A stretch of 64,000 nt of DNA from the NCBI RefSeq assembly GCF_035956715.1, contig NZ_CP108381.1, forward strand, positions 2,666,001 through 2,730,000, in the 5' to 3' direction. Made by a program: the position numbers and the translations under genes. This stretch comes from Nocardia sp. NBC_01329 (GTDB lineage Bacteria; Actinomycetota; Actinomycetes; Mycobacteriales; Mycobacteriaceae). Shown piece after piece: positions 27,185 to 36,627 of the stretch (position 1 is the first letter of the stretch; every line of letters begins with the position of its first letter). The notes beneath the pieces are model-generated. The model did not search any database. It had not been told where the DNA came from and was given only the letters and a program-made list of their open reading frames with translations.

Positions 27185-28036
27185 ATGGCCCGTAACGCAT
27201 TCGCGGAGTTCCTGGTCAGACGCCGCGCCGAACTCCGACCCGGCGATATCGGTCTGCCCGCCGGCGGCCGCCGCCGTACTCCAGGGCTGCGGCGGGAGGA
27301 AGTCGCGGTGCGCGCGGGTGTCAGTGCCGATTACCTGGCCCGGCTCGAACAGGGCCGCGATACCAATCCCTCGATCGCGGTGGTGGAAGCGCTCGCCACA
27401 GCGTTGCTGCTCGACGAACGGGAGCGCAGCACCTTCGGCTGGCTCGCGCTGACCAGCACCCACGACGCCAGATGCCAGGAGGCCAGCTGTCCGGAGCCGG
27501 CCGGCGAGTCCGAACAGGTCCCCGAGACTATCGAGGCAGTGCTGCGGGCACTCGCCCCCACCTCGGCATTCGTCCTGGGCAGGCGGCTGAACGTACTGGG
27601 CTGGAACGCGGCCTGGGAGGATTTCGTCACACCGCTCGGTCTCCTGGACAACCGGGACGAGGTGAATCTGGCCCGCTACGTCTACCAGCATCCGATGGCA
27701 CGGAAAGTACTGCGCAACTGGTCCGAGGCCGCCGATACCTTCGCCGAGACACTGCGCCGCGCGAGCCTGCGCTGGCCCGGCGACGCCGGCCTACGGGAGA
27801 CGATCGACACCTTGCACAGGACTCCCGAGTTCGCGACCCGCTGGCGCCCTCAGGGGCCCGGGCACCCGGTCACCGCAACGCTGCGCTTCGGCCATCCGGA
27901 CCTGGGCGCGGTCGACGTACCGTTCGAGAGCCTGGAGAGCGGCAGCGAGCAGAGCGTGGTGGTCTGGCTCGTCGCCCGAGCCCCGGAATCCGCTCAGGCG
28001 CTACGGCTGGTGCCGCCACGAGCCGCTGGTCAGTGA
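27185..28036 (+). CDS. XRE-family regulator with MmyB-like ligand-binding domain
   Basis: A 283-residue protein. The helix-turn-helix is at residues about 10-75 (RRTPGLRREEVAVRAGVSADYLARLEQGRDTNPS), the form typical of the large actinobacterial MmyB-like family. From about residue 110 a PAS-like ligand-binding domain follows, with LNVLGWNAAWEDF. Such regulators often control a divergently read enzyme gene and bind a fatty-acid-like or flavin ligand. The YceI gene is the divergent neighbour here. Confidence 0.87.
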   Translation: MARNAFAEFLVRRRAELRPGDIGLPAGGRRRTPGLRREEVAVRAGVSADYLARLEQGRDTNPSIAVVEALATALLLDERERSTFGWLALTSTHDARCQEASCPEPAGESEQVPETIEAVLRALAPTSAFVLGRRLNVLGWNAAWEDFVTPLGLLDNRDEVNLARYVYQHPMARKVLRNWSEAADTFAETLRRASLRWPGDAGLRETIDTLHRTPEFATRWRPQGPGHPVTATLRFGHPDLGAVDVPFESLESGSEQSVVVWLVARAPESAQALRLVPPRAAGQ

Positions 28037-28084
28037 CCGCGTGCGGGCTGTTCCAGCCCGTTCCATGATCAATATATAGCGGAC

Positions 28085-28109
28085 CCGGGGCCTTGCGGCA
28101 AGGCCCCGG
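28085..28109 (+). promoter_or_regulatory. Rifamycin-associated element (RAE) upstream of helR
   Basis: A perfect inverted repeat with 11-base arms, CCGGGGCCTTG (28085-28095) and CAAGGCCCCGG (28099-28109), around a CGG centre. The core GGGGCCTTG-CGG-CAAGGCCCC matches the RAE known from actinomycetes upstream of rifamycin-inducible genes such as rph, arr and helR. It lies 87 bases before the HelR start. TTGCGG inside it (28093-28098) could double as a -35 box with CAGAAT at 28118-28123 as a weak -10. Confidence 0.8.
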
Positions 28110-28196
28110 TCATGCCGCAGAATCGTCGAGCGCGATACCGGGAAGTGCGGCCGGGTGCGGCGCACGGGCAGCGATCGTCGAACGAAGTGAGGGCAT

Positions 28197-30401
28197 ATGT
28201 CGGAACAGGGGTACGAAGACGAGCTGCGGTCCGAACAGAACTACGTGGACGGGCTCTATACGCGGCTCGACGCCGAACGTGCGCTGGCGAAGGAGAAGTA
28301 CCACGCCGCGTTGCGCGGAAACGGCACGACACTCCTGGAGCGTGACGCCGAGGTCCGGGCACTGGCCGGAGAGGTGAAACGGCTGGATGTGGCGGACAAC
28401 AAGCTGTGTTTCGGCCGGTTGGACTCGGAATCGGCCGAGGTCTCCTATATCGGGCGTATCGGTCTGTTCGACGAGAAGAATGAATACGAACCGATGTTGC
28501 TCGATTGGCGAGCACCTGCGTCGCGGGCGTTCTATACCGCGACCGCCGCCAACCCGGAGAAAATGCGGCGCCGCCGGCAGTTCCACTCCCGTGGGCGCCG
28601 GGTCGTCGAGTTCACCGATGAAGTGCTGGGACGGCCCGGTGGTGCGGAACGCGGTGATGCGGCTCTGCTCGCGGCTGTCGCCGCACCGCGGGGCGAGGGG
28701 ATGCGCGATATCGTCGCCACGATCCAGGCCGAACAGGACGAGATCATCCGGCTGGATCACCCCGGAGTGCTGGTGATCGAGGGTGGCCCGGGCACCGGGA
28801 AGACCGTGGTGGCGCTGCATCGGGTGGCGTATCTGCTGTACGCCCGGCGGGAGCGGATCGAACGCCACGGTGTGCTCGTGGTCGGGCCCAACCCGGCGTT
28901 CCTGAACCATATCGGCCGGGTGCTGCCCTCGCTCGGCGAATCCGACGTGGTCTTCATGACCGCCGGCGATTTCGTCCCCGGTGTGCGCGTGACGGCCGAG
29001 GATGCTCCGGCGGCGGCGCGTATCAAAGGTTCACTGCGGATCCTGGAGATTCTGGCGGCGGCGATCAGGGACCGGCAGCGTTTGCCGGAGCAGCCGCTGC
29101 CGATCGAACTCGCGGATGTCACCGTGCGGATCGATGCCGAGACCGCCGAATGGGCCCGGGAGGAGGCGCGCGGGAGCGGGCTCCCGCACAACGAGGCCCG
29201 CGCGGTGTTCCGCGAGATCGTCACCTACGTCCTCACCGAACGAGCCATCGCCCGGATCGGCCGGGGCTGGATCACGCGCGCGGACAAGGACGCCTGGGAG
29301 GACCTGCGCAAGGATCTGATCGCCGAACTGGCGGAGAGCGCCGAGTTCACCCGCGCGCTGGACCTGCTCTGGCCGGTGCTGACCCCGGAGAACTTGCTGG
29401 CGACGCTGTATACCTCCACCGATCGCCTGGCCGCCGCGGGCGCCGACCGGACCCTCTTACGCGCCGACGGTGCGGCCTGGACCGTCTCGGATGTGCCGCT
29501 GCTCGACGAACTGGTGGATCTGTTGGGTGGCGGCGATTCGGGCGAACAGGCCGCAGAACGCGAACGCCGGGCCGAAGCCGAGTACGCGGCAGGCGTCCTG
29601 GACATCATGGTCGACCGGGCCGACATGATGGACGACGAGGATCATCTGTTCGCCCAGGATCTGCTGTACGCCGAGGATCTGGCCGATCGTTTCGTCGAAC
29701 GCGATACCCGTGAACTCGCGGAACGTGCCGCCGCCGACCGGAACTGGACCTACCGGCACGTGGTGGTCGACGAGGCGCAGGAATTGTCCGAGATGGACTG
29801 GCGGGTACTGATGCGACGCTGCCCGGGCCGGTCCTTCACCGTCGTAGGCGATCTCGCGCAACGGCGGTCGGCGGCCGGTGCGCGGTCGTGGGGTTCGATG
29901 CTGGAGCCGTACGTCCCGGGCCGCTGGGTGTATCGGTCGCTGACGGTGAACTACCGCACCCCTGCGGAGATCATGACCGTCGCGGCCGCGGTGCTGGCCG
30001 AGTTCGCACCCGGCGTCGAGCCACCGGAATCGGTTCGCGCCTGCGGTGTGCGGCCGTGGTCCAGGCAGATCACCGATGACGAACTGGCCACAGCCGTAGC
30101 GAACTTCGTGAGTGCGGAAGCCGGCCGCGAAGGAACCAGCGTCGTAATCGGTCCACCGGATATCCCGGGCGCGATAGCGGCGTCGGAGACCAAGGGTTTG
30201 GAGTTCGACGCCGTCCTGGTCGTGGAACCGGAGCGGATTCTCGCCGACGGCCCGCGCGGTGCGGCCGAACTGTACGTCGCGCTCACCCGCGCCACCCAGC
30301 GGCTCGGCGTCCTGCACCGGCAACCGCTACCTGCGGCGCTGAGCGGACTCACCGACCCAGGAACACCGGTTCCGGCCGGTGATCGGCAGATCGCGCGGTG
30401 A
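28197..30401 (+). CDS. helR: HelD/HelR-type RNA polymerase-associated ATPase
   Basis: A 734-residue UvrD-like motor protein. The N-terminal coiled-coil arm (residues about 1-75) enters the polymerase in this family. Walker A is GGPGTGKT at about 195-202, followed by later helicase motifs including VVDEAQELSEMDWR, VGDLAQRR and VNYRTPAEIM. ETKGLEFDAVLVVEPE and LYVALTRATQRLGVL complete the superfamily-1 core. HelR proteins release stalled RNA polymerase and, in Streptomyces, displace rifamycins and give tolerance. The RAE just upstream supports HelR rather than general HelD. Confidence 0.9.
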   Translation: MSEQGYEDELRSEQNYVDGLYTRLDAERALAKEKYHAALRGNGTTLLERDAEVRALAGEVKRLDVADNKLCFGRLDSESAEVSYIGRIGLFDEKNEYEPMLLDWRAPASRAFYTATAANPEKMRRRRQFHSRGRRVVEFTDEVLGRPGGAERGDAALLAAVAAPRGEGMRDIVATIQAEQDEIIRLDHPGVLVIEGGPGTGKTVVALHRVAYLLYARRERIERHGVLVVGPNPAFLNHIGRVLPSLGESDVVFMTAGDFVPGVRVTAEDAPAAARIKGSLRILEILAAAIRDRQRLPEQPLPIELADVTVRIDAETAEWAREEARGSGLPHNEARAVFREIVTYVLTERAIARIGRGWITRADKDAWEDLRKDLIAELAESAEFTRALDLLWPVLTPENLLATLYTSTDRLAAAGADRTLLRADGAAWTVSDVPLLDELVDLLGGGDSGEQAAERERRAEAEYAAGVLDIMVDRADMMDDEDHLFAQDLLYAEDLADRFVERDTRELAERAAADRNWTYRHVVVDEAQELSEMDWRVLMRRCPGRSFTVVGDLAQRRSAAGARSWGSMLEPYVPGRWVYRSLTVNYRTPAEIMTVAAAVLAEFAPGVEPPESVRACGVRPWSRQITDDELATAVANFVSAEAGREGTSVVIGPPDIPGAIAASETKGLEFDAVLVVEPERILADGPRGAAELYVALTRATQRLGVLHRQPLPAALSGLTDPGTPVPAGDRQIAR

Positions 30402-30568
30402 CCATCGGATACGCCCGTCCCGGTCCTGCTGTTTGTTGAGCTGTCCCCCCATTCCTCCGCCCCGCGATTCTTCTTCCCGGCGGGCAGCAGCGTGATCCAC
30501 CTCACTCGATGTCACAACGGTCGGCCCCCCGGTGTCCCTTGTGCGAACCCCGAGACGAGGAGAAGAAC

Positions 30569-31762
30569 ATGACCGAGAACACCGAGGTCGTAGTGGTCGG
30601 CGGCGGATACGCCGGTGTGATGGCGGCCGATCGCCTCACCCAGCGCAAGGACCTGAAAGTAACCCTGATCAATCCCCGCTCCACGTTCGTCGAGCGGATC
30701 CGGCTGCACCAGCTGGTGGGCGGGTCCGACGACGCCGTCGTCGATTACCGCACTGTCCTGGGTGAGCGTGTGCGGCTGGTCGTCGATACGGTGACGCGAA
30801 TCGACGTCGCCGAACGGCGCGTGCTGACAGCGAGCGGAAAGCCGGTCGGCTACGACCATCTGATCTACGCCGTGGGCAGCGACAGCGCCGACCCGACAGT
30901 CCCCGGCGCGGCCGAATTCGCCCACCCGATCGCCACGCTGGAGGAGGCACAGCGGCTGCGGTCCGTACTGGACGCCGCGCCCACCGGCCCGGTCACGGTT
31001 GTCGGGTCCGGTCCGACCGGCATCGAGACAGCGGCCGAACTGGCGGAACAAGGCCGCCGGGTAACCCTGGTCTGCGGTCGTATTCTCGGCCCGTACCTGC
31101 ATCCCCGGGGGCGGCGCTCGGTGGCCGGACGACTGGACCGGCTCGGCGTGACGGTCCTCGAAGGTGCCGAGGCGACGGTCACCGCAGTGACCGAGGGCAG
31201 CGTGCGGCTCAGTGGCGGCTACGAACTGGCGAGCACGGTCACCATCTGGACCGCCGGATTCGGAGTGCCGGACCTGGCCCGCCGCAGCGGACTCAGCACC
31301 GACGAGCTGGGCAGGCTACGCACCGACGAGACCTTGACCAGCGTCGACGACAACCACATCGTGGCCGCCGGGGATTCGGCGGCACCTTCGGATCTGCCGT
31401 TCCGGATGAGTTGCCAAGCCGCCGGACCGCTGGGCGCACACGCCGCCGATACGGTTCTGCGGCGTATCGCGGGTGAACTACCGGCACCTGTCGATCTGGG
31501 ATTCGCGGGCCAGTGCATAAGTCTGGGGCGCGGCGGCGGCATCTTCCAGTTCGCCCACAAGGACGACACAGCACGGGGATTCCATATCGGTGGCCGCCCC
31601 GGCGCGCTGCTCAAGGAGTTCGTCTGCGCTCACACCGTGAAGCAATTGGCGGCCGAAGCGCGTCGACCCGGTACCAACACCTGGGCGAAGGACGACGGAC
31701 GGCGGCAGGTCCTGGAACAGCGTCGCGGTGCGGCACGGCTGACCACCGGCCAGATCCGCTGA
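30569..31762 (+). CDS. FAD/NAD(P)-dependent oxidoreductase, NDH-2-like
   Basis: A 397-residue two-dinucleotide-fold flavoprotein. The FAD site is EVVVVGGGYAGVMAADRL at the start, the NAD(P) site is VTVVGSGPTGIETAAELAEQG near residue 145, and VAAGDSAA is the second FAD-binding motif. It resembles type II NADH dehydrogenases and related quinone or ferredoxin reductases, but lacks an obvious membrane anchor. The ATG at 30569 has GAGGAG upstream. The SigJ-type gene follows on the same strand, a common pairing in mycolic-acid actinomycetes. Confidence 0.85.
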   Translation: MTENTEVVVVGGGYAGVMAADRLTQRKDLKVTLINPRSTFVERIRLHQLVGGSDDAVVDYRTVLGERVRLVVDTVTRIDVAERRVLTASGKPVGYDHLIYAVGSDSADPTVPGAAEFAHPIATLEEAQRLRSVLDAAPTGPVTVVGSGPTGIETAAELAEQGRRVTLVCGRILGPYLHPRGRRSVAGRLDRLGVTVLEGAEATVTAVTEGSVRLSGGYELASTVTIWTAGFGVPDLARRSGLSTDELGRLRTDETLTSVDDNHIVAAGDSAAPSDLPFRMSCQAAGPLGAHAADTVLRRIAGELPAPVDLGFAGQCISLGRGGGIFQFAHKDDTARGFHIGGRPGALLKEFVCAHTVKQLAAEARRPGTNTWAKDDGRRQVLEQRRGAARLTTGQIR

Positions 31763-31929
31763 CCGCGCCCCGGCCGGGCCCCGCGACCGAGCGCTGCCGC
31801 GAGGTCCGGCGCCGGTGGACAGTGCTGGACGGCCGAGCCGGGGCCGCCGGCGAAAGAGAGGACCCTACTGTGGACACACGCCCGGAAGGCCGCGGGCGAT
31901 CGACGGCGGCCGCGAAGGAAGGGGCCACC

Positions 31930-32814
31930 GTGGCCGATCCCGCGACCGAGACGTTCCTCACCCATCGCAACCTGCTCTTCACCGTGGCCTACGAAATGCT
32001 CGGATCCGCGGCCGACGCCGAGGATGTCCTGCAGGAGACCTGGCTGCGGTGGGTGGAGGTCGATATGGACGGTGTGGCCGACGGCCGCGCCTACCTCGTC
32101 CGGATCACCACCCGGCAGGCGCTGAACCGGATGCGCTCCCTGAAACGGCGCCGGGAGTCCTACGTCGGCCCATGGCTGCCCGAACCGCTGCTCACCGCGC
32201 CGGATGTGGCTCTGGATGTCGAACTCGCCGAGAGCGTCTCGGTGGCGCTGATGTTCGTCCTCGAAACCCTCACACCGACCGAACGGGCCGTCTTCGTACT
32301 GCGTGAGGCCTTCGATATCGATTACGAGGAGATCGCCGCGGGTCTCGGGAAGACCACTGCGGCGGTGCGTCAGATCGCCCACCGCGCGCGGCAGCATGTG
32401 GCGGCCCGCCGTCCACGCGAGACAGTCTCCCCGGACCGGGCCCGGGCCGCTGTCGAATCGTTTCAGCGTGCCCTCGAAACCGGTGACACCCGTGGTCTGC
32501 TCGATATCCTCGCACCTGATGTGGTGCTGGTCAGCGATGGCGGCGGTATCAAACAGGCCGCGCGCCGGCCGATCGTCGGCGCCGACAAGGTCAGCCGTTT
32601 CATCGTCGGCGGTACCGACCGGACCGAGGCCACCGTCACCGCACAGCCCATCCTCGTCAACGGTAACCCCGCGCTCGTCGTGCACCTGGACGGTGTGATC
32701 GAAGGCGTGCTGGCGTTCCACATGGCGGACGCGCGGATCTCCGGACTGTATTTCGTCCGGAACCCGGAGAAGCTCGGCCGGGTCGAGTCCGCGACTCCGC
32801 TGTCGCTCCGGTGA
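31930..32814 (+). CDS. sigJ: ECF sigma factor, SigJ type with C-terminal SnoaL-like domain
   Basis: A 294-residue protein. Sigma region 2 is at about 8-75 (FLTHRNLLFTVAYEMLGSAADAEDVLQETWLRW) and region 4 at about 110-160 (LTPTERAVFVLREAFDIDYEEIAAGLGKTTAAVRQIAHRAR). The C-terminal 120 residues form a SnoaL/NTF2-like domain (FQRALETGDTRGLLDILAPDVVLVSDGGG), which in this ECF group replaces a separate anti-sigma factor. The GTG at 31930 follows AAGGAAGGGG at five bases. A GTG at 31870 in the same frame is the alternative. It is likely co-transcribed with the oxidoreductase. Confidence 0.88.
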   Translation: MADPATETFLTHRNLLFTVAYEMLGSAADAEDVLQETWLRWVEVDMDGVADGRAYLVRITTRQALNRMRSLKRRRESYVGPWLPEPLLTAPDVALDVELAESVSVALMFVLETLTPTERAVFVLREAFDIDYEEIAAGLGKTTAAVRQIAHRARQHVAARRPRETVSPDRARAAVESFQRALETGDTRGLLDILAPDVVLVSDGGGIKQAARRPIVGADKVSRFIVGGTDRTEATVTAQPILVNGNPALVVHLDGVIEGVLAFHMADARISGLYFVRNPEKLGRVESATPLSLR

Positions 32815-32882
32815 ACAACGGTCGAGAAATGCGGCCCGGCCATCATCGCAGTTCACACGGCTACGGGAAATTCACGGCCTGA

Positions 32883-34838
32883 GCGCGGGCTGAGAATCCC
32901 TCGCCCGATTCCTCCCGCGCGCTGGATACCGCGCCTCGACGGTACGGGCCCAGCGCACTGTGGTTCGCGCGCCTCTCCACCTACGGCGCCCTGGTGGCCC
33001 CGCTGGCCGCGGCCGGCACCCTGGTGCTGGTGTTCGCCTTCGGTGTCCAACCGCTCTCGGCCATGTTCGAAATGACCCGGGTGCACAACGCGGTCGGCCC
33101 CTCGGTGCCCTGGTTCGACGACTATCAGGCCTATCAGCGCCTGTTCACTCCTACCGCCGACGGATCGATCGGGCGCCGTTTCGGTGTCGTCGCCATGTGG
33201 CTCGGGCTGCTGGTGTGCGCCTTCGTGCTGCTACGCAAGGGCGGGCGTATCCCGTTCGTCACCTCGGGCCCGGCGAAACGCCTGCTGGGCATCACCTTCG
33301 GGGCGATGCTGCTGATGGCGACGGTGCCCACCAAATTCACCCAGCACAACGGTGTCTTCGCCGGGCTGGCCGGTGCGGTCACCGTGGTCACGGCGGTCGC
33401 GGTAGGCCCGAAAGTGATGCGCGCCCCGCGGTATCGCGCGCTGTTCGCCGCCATCGTGGCGGTGGCGATGGCGCAGATCTTCACCGGCGTCAACAAATGG
33501 TTCTATGCCTCCGGCCACGGCATCCCGTGGTGGGATTCGGCGCCGGCGATCGGCGGAATCGGGATGAGCGAGATCTTCCTGACCGTCGCCGTTCTGTGCC
33601 TGGCGATCGCCGGATGGTGGCACCTACGAGCGCCGGAACCGGGCACACCGCATCGGGTTTCGCAATATGCCTGGCGGCTGGTGAAGATTCCGCCGCTCAC
33701 CGTGGCGGCGGCGGTGATCGTAATCTTCCAGGTGGGTTCCTTCGCCACCGCCGCGGCCACTCAATATCCGGCGTTCTCGCTGGCTCGATCCAATATGGAT
33801 GCGGTACTGGGGCAACCGTGCGGACTGGCGAACGACGTCCTGGTCGAAGCCGACCCGAATGCCTCGATGCTCGCGCCGCTGACCGGTGACGCGGCGGATA
33901 ATTTCGCCGCGGACACCACCGGCTTCGTCCCGGGCGGGGTCGCCGACGTCACCTCCGACGACTCCCGCTCCGAGGACGACAACAGCATCGCCGACGCACT
34001 GAAGGACACCTCCGACGGCACCTCGGTGACGCAAACCGGGGGCGCGCCGCTACCTTTCGGTCTGTCGGACAACACACCGGTCCTCGGTACCGCCGGCCAG
34101 CGGGAAGCGGCCGAACTGACCACCGGCTGGTACCGGTTGCCCGATTCGGGGCACCGCGAGGGGATCATGGCCGTCACCGCCGCAGGGCGATTCCGGGCGA
34201 TCACCCAAGACGGCGAGGTGATGCCGGGCCAGCCCGTGGATATCGAATACGGCGTCGCGGACTCGGCGTCGAGCGCGCGGTCGCTCGGACAGGTCATGCC
34301 CATCGATATCGGCCCGACCCCGTCATGGCGGAACCTGCGCGTACCGCTGGGCGAGATCCCCGACGACGCCGATGTGGTCCGCATCGTCGCGAAGGACAAA
34401 ACCCTCGATCCCGAGCAGTGGATCGCGTTGACCCCGCCGCGGATTCCGCAGACTCGCACGATCAACGACTTGATCGGCTCCGACCAGCCGGTCCTGCTCG
34501 ATTGGGCAGTGGGCCTGCAGTTCCCGTGCCAGCGGCCGTTCGACCACAAGGACGGTATCGCCCAGGTGCCCGGCTGGCGCATCCTGCCCGACCGCCCGGC
34601 CGCGAACACCACCAACCTCTGGCAACGCCACGACGGTGGCGGACCGCTGGGCTGGAGCCGCCAGTTGCTCCGCTCACAGACCCTGGCCACCTATCTGCGG
34701 GACGACTGGAGCCACGATTGGGGTCAGTTGCAACGGCTGACCCCAATCGACAGCTCGGCACGACCGGCAGCGCCCACTGTCGCTCAGGAGAAACATTCCA
34801 GTCTGTGGAGTCCCGGCCATATCAACGTCGCCTGGTAG
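32883..34838 (+). pseudogene. 5'-truncated Emb-type arabinosyltransferase
   Basis: The open frame runs from just after an in-frame TGA at 32880 to 34838, with no ATG near its beginning (first GTG at 32994, 614 residues). The protein matches the later part of EmbA/B/C: a membrane region with VGPSVPWFDDYQAYQRLFTPTADGS, PTKFTQHNGVFAGLAGA and about six further helices. The C-terminal soluble carbohydrate-binding part follows (SWRNLRVPLGEIPDDADVVRIVAKD, ending VAW). Intact Emb proteins have over 1000 residues. The first 400 or so, with the catalytic acidic loop, are absent. Sequence decay within the rest is not seen, so the loss may be recent. Confidence 0.78.
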
Positions 34839-34846
34839 CCGCGGCT

Positions 34847-34870
34847 CGCCGGGTCCCTCGGGACCCGGCG
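34847..34870 (+). terminator. Strong hairpin after the emb remnant
   Basis: Ten-base perfect arms CGCCGGGTCC (34847-34856) and GGACCCGGCG (34861-34870) around a CTCG loop, nine bases after the emb stop. It would end emb transcription before the lipase gene. Confidence 0.65.
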
Positions 34871-34996
34871 GTTTCACGGTCCCGGGCGAGATCCGGACCA
34901 GCGTGGATACGGCGATGAACCGGAAGAAGACGCGACACAACGTGACTGGAACGCGCGTGTTCACCAAATCGCGCGAGAGTCCGTGATACTTGTCGC

Positions 34997-36226
34997 GTGC
35001 AGATTCCGAGAACTGATCGAAATCTATTCGTACGCGCCCTCGGGGCCGTGCTCCCCGGCATAGTGGCCGTGGTATCCGTGATCGGGGCGGGCCCAGCCGT
35101 GGCTCTACCCAGCTACCCGCTACCCGATCCCGATCCTTTCTATTCCGCGCCCGCGGATATCGCCGGGAAATCACCCGGGGAGGTGCTGGAGACCCGGGTG
35201 ATGCCGGGGCTGCCGATATTCCCCGGGACCACCGTGACCCTGGTGAAATTCCGCTCGACCGATTCGACGGGGGATCCGATCGCGGCGACCTCGACGGTGC
35301 TCACCCCGCGGTGGCGGGTGCCCGACGGGCCGTTGCTGTCCTACCAGCACATCATCAACGGGCTCGGCAGCCGGTGCGCGGTCTCCCGGGTGCTCTACAC
35401 CCCTGACCCCACCTTGCAGGTCCGCGAGGCTGCCGCGTTGAACGCGGTCCTGGCCCGCGGCTGGAGTGTGGCGCTGCCCGATCACCTCGGCCCGACCTTC
35501 GCCTACGGCGCGGCACGGCTGGGCGGGCAGATCACCCTGGACGGTATCCGGGCGGTCCGAGCGGCCGATCTCGGACTGCGGACCAGCCGGGTCGCCATGG
35601 CCGGTTACTCCGGCGGCGGCATGGCCACGGCCTGGGCCGCCGCGCTCGCGCCGCAGTACGCTCCCGAACTCGATATCGCGGGTGCGGCGGCCGGGGGCGT
35701 GCCGATGAATCTGGTGCGCATGATCGAGGCGGTCAATACGAACCCACATCCGGCATTCGGTCTGATCATGGCGGCCGGTATCGGGCTCGAACGCGAATAC
35801 CCCGACCGCTTTCCCATCAGCGAATCGATGAACACCCGCGGGTTGCTGACCCGCAACACCGTGGCGAACGGATGTACCAACGAGATCCTGGCCGCCGGAG
35901 CCGGACACAGTGTGGCCGAATTCGCGGGCAATATGTCGATGGTGACCGATCCCGAGGCGCGAGCGGTGCTCGAGGAGAACAGCCTCGAATTGTTCGACGG
36001 AATACCCGATATGCCCATTTTCGAATGGCATTCGGCCAGTGATCCGCTCATTCCGGTGGATTCCATCGTCCGCACGAACCAGCGGTATTGCGCAGCCGAC
36101 GTTCCCGTGCAGGCGGACCTGACGATATCGCCGGAACATCTGTCCGCCGCGGTACTCGGTGTGCCCGCCGTACTCATGTGGCTCGAAGGCCGCTTCCGTG
36201 GTGACCCCGCGCCGTCCAACTGCTGA
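34997..36226 (+). CDS. Secreted LIP-family lipase
   Basis: A 409-residue alpha/beta-hydrolase. A signal peptide covers residues about 1-36 (FVRALGAVLPGIVAVVSVIGAGPAVA then LPS). The nucleophile elbow is GYSGGG in VAMAGYSGGGMATAWAAAL. The acid is probably in FEWHSASDPLIPVDSI, and the histidine in ISPEHLSAA. This is the secretory-lipase family common in Nocardia, Rhodococcus and Mycobacterium, which hydrolyses acylglycerols. The GTG at 34997 is the start. A terminator candidate follows at 36246. Confidence 0.9.
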   Translation: MQIPRTDRNLFVRALGAVLPGIVAVVSVIGAGPAVALPSYPLPDPDPFYSAPADIAGKSPGEVLETRVMPGLPIFPGTTVTLVKFRSTDSTGDPIAATSTVLTPRWRVPDGPLLSYQHIINGLGSRCAVSRVLYTPDPTLQVREAAALNAVLARGWSVALPDHLGPTFAYGAARLGGQITLDGIRAVRAADLGLRTSRVAMAGYSGGGMATAWAAALAPQYAPELDIAGAAAGGVPMNLVRMIEAVNTNPHPAFGLIMAAGIGLEREYPDRFPISESMNTRGLLTRNTVANGCTNEILAAGAGHSVAEFAGNMSMVTDPEARAVLEENSLELFDGIPDMPIFEWHSASDPLIPVDSIVRTNQRYCAADVPVQADLTISPEHLSAAVLGVPAVLMWLEGRFRGDPAPSNC

Positions 36227-36245
36227 GATCCCACTACCGAGCGGG

Positions 36246-36291
36246 ACGCGGTTCCAGCTGATCCGACGGAGGAATCGGCGGCGAACCGCGT
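36246..36291. terminator. Inverted repeat between lipase and mbtH-like genes
   Basis: Nine-base perfect arms ACGCGGTTC (36246-36254) and GAACCGCGT (36283-36291) with a 28-base loop that itself contains a CCGA/TCGG pairing. It lies between two convergent stops at 36226 and 36352, so a shared terminator is plausible. The long loop makes it weaker than the others. Confidence 0.4.
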
Positions 36292-36351
36292 TCCGCAGCA
36301 GAGCGCGGTGAACGGACGTAGCGCACAGCCCGCGAACCGGATCGGGATGAC

Positions 36352-36567
36352 CTACTCGGCCGCTACCGCATCCCGCAGACCGCTGGGCCGCATATCGGTC
36401 CAGTTCCGCTCGACATAGTCGACGCAGTCGGCCCGGCTGCTGTCACCGAAGACGATCCGCCACCCGTGCGGTACCTCGGCGAAAGCCGGCCACAGAGAGT
36501 GCTGGTCCTCATCGTTGGCCAGTACGAAGAAACGGCCGTCCTCGTCATCGAACGGATTCGCGCTCAT
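36352..36567 (-). CDS. MbtH-like protein
   Basis: A 71-residue member of the MbtH family, which binds NRPS adenylation domains and is often needed for their folding and activity. The family pattern is complete: [33 protein letters not shown], then [22 protein letters not shown], with the three conserved tryptophans. The ATG at 36567 is preceded by GAGAGG. It is the last gene of the NRPS unit, 60 bases after the FkbM-type gene, with a stable hairpin between them. It most likely serves the 8152-residue NRPS. Confidence 0.95.
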   Translation of the reverse strand: MSANPFDDEDGRFFVLANDEDQHSLWPAFAEVPHGWRIVFGDSSRADCVDYVERNWTDMRPSGLRDAVAAE

Positions 36568-36595
36568 GTCACCTCTCACAGATCGTCGTTGTCGT

Positions 36596-36619
36596 ACCGG
36601 GCGCGCCGGCGCGCCCGGT
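36596..36619 (-). promoter_or_regulatory. Stable hairpin inside the NRPS operon
   Basis: A perfect palindrome with 10-base arms ACCGGGCGCG (36596-36605) and CGCGCCCGGT (36610-36619) around CCGG. It lies in the 60-base gap between the FkbM-type gene and the mbtH-like gene. It could be a partial terminator, a processing or stability element, or a shield that sets the MbtH level apart from the giant upstream message. Confidence 0.5.
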
Positions 36620-36627
36620 CATCGGAT

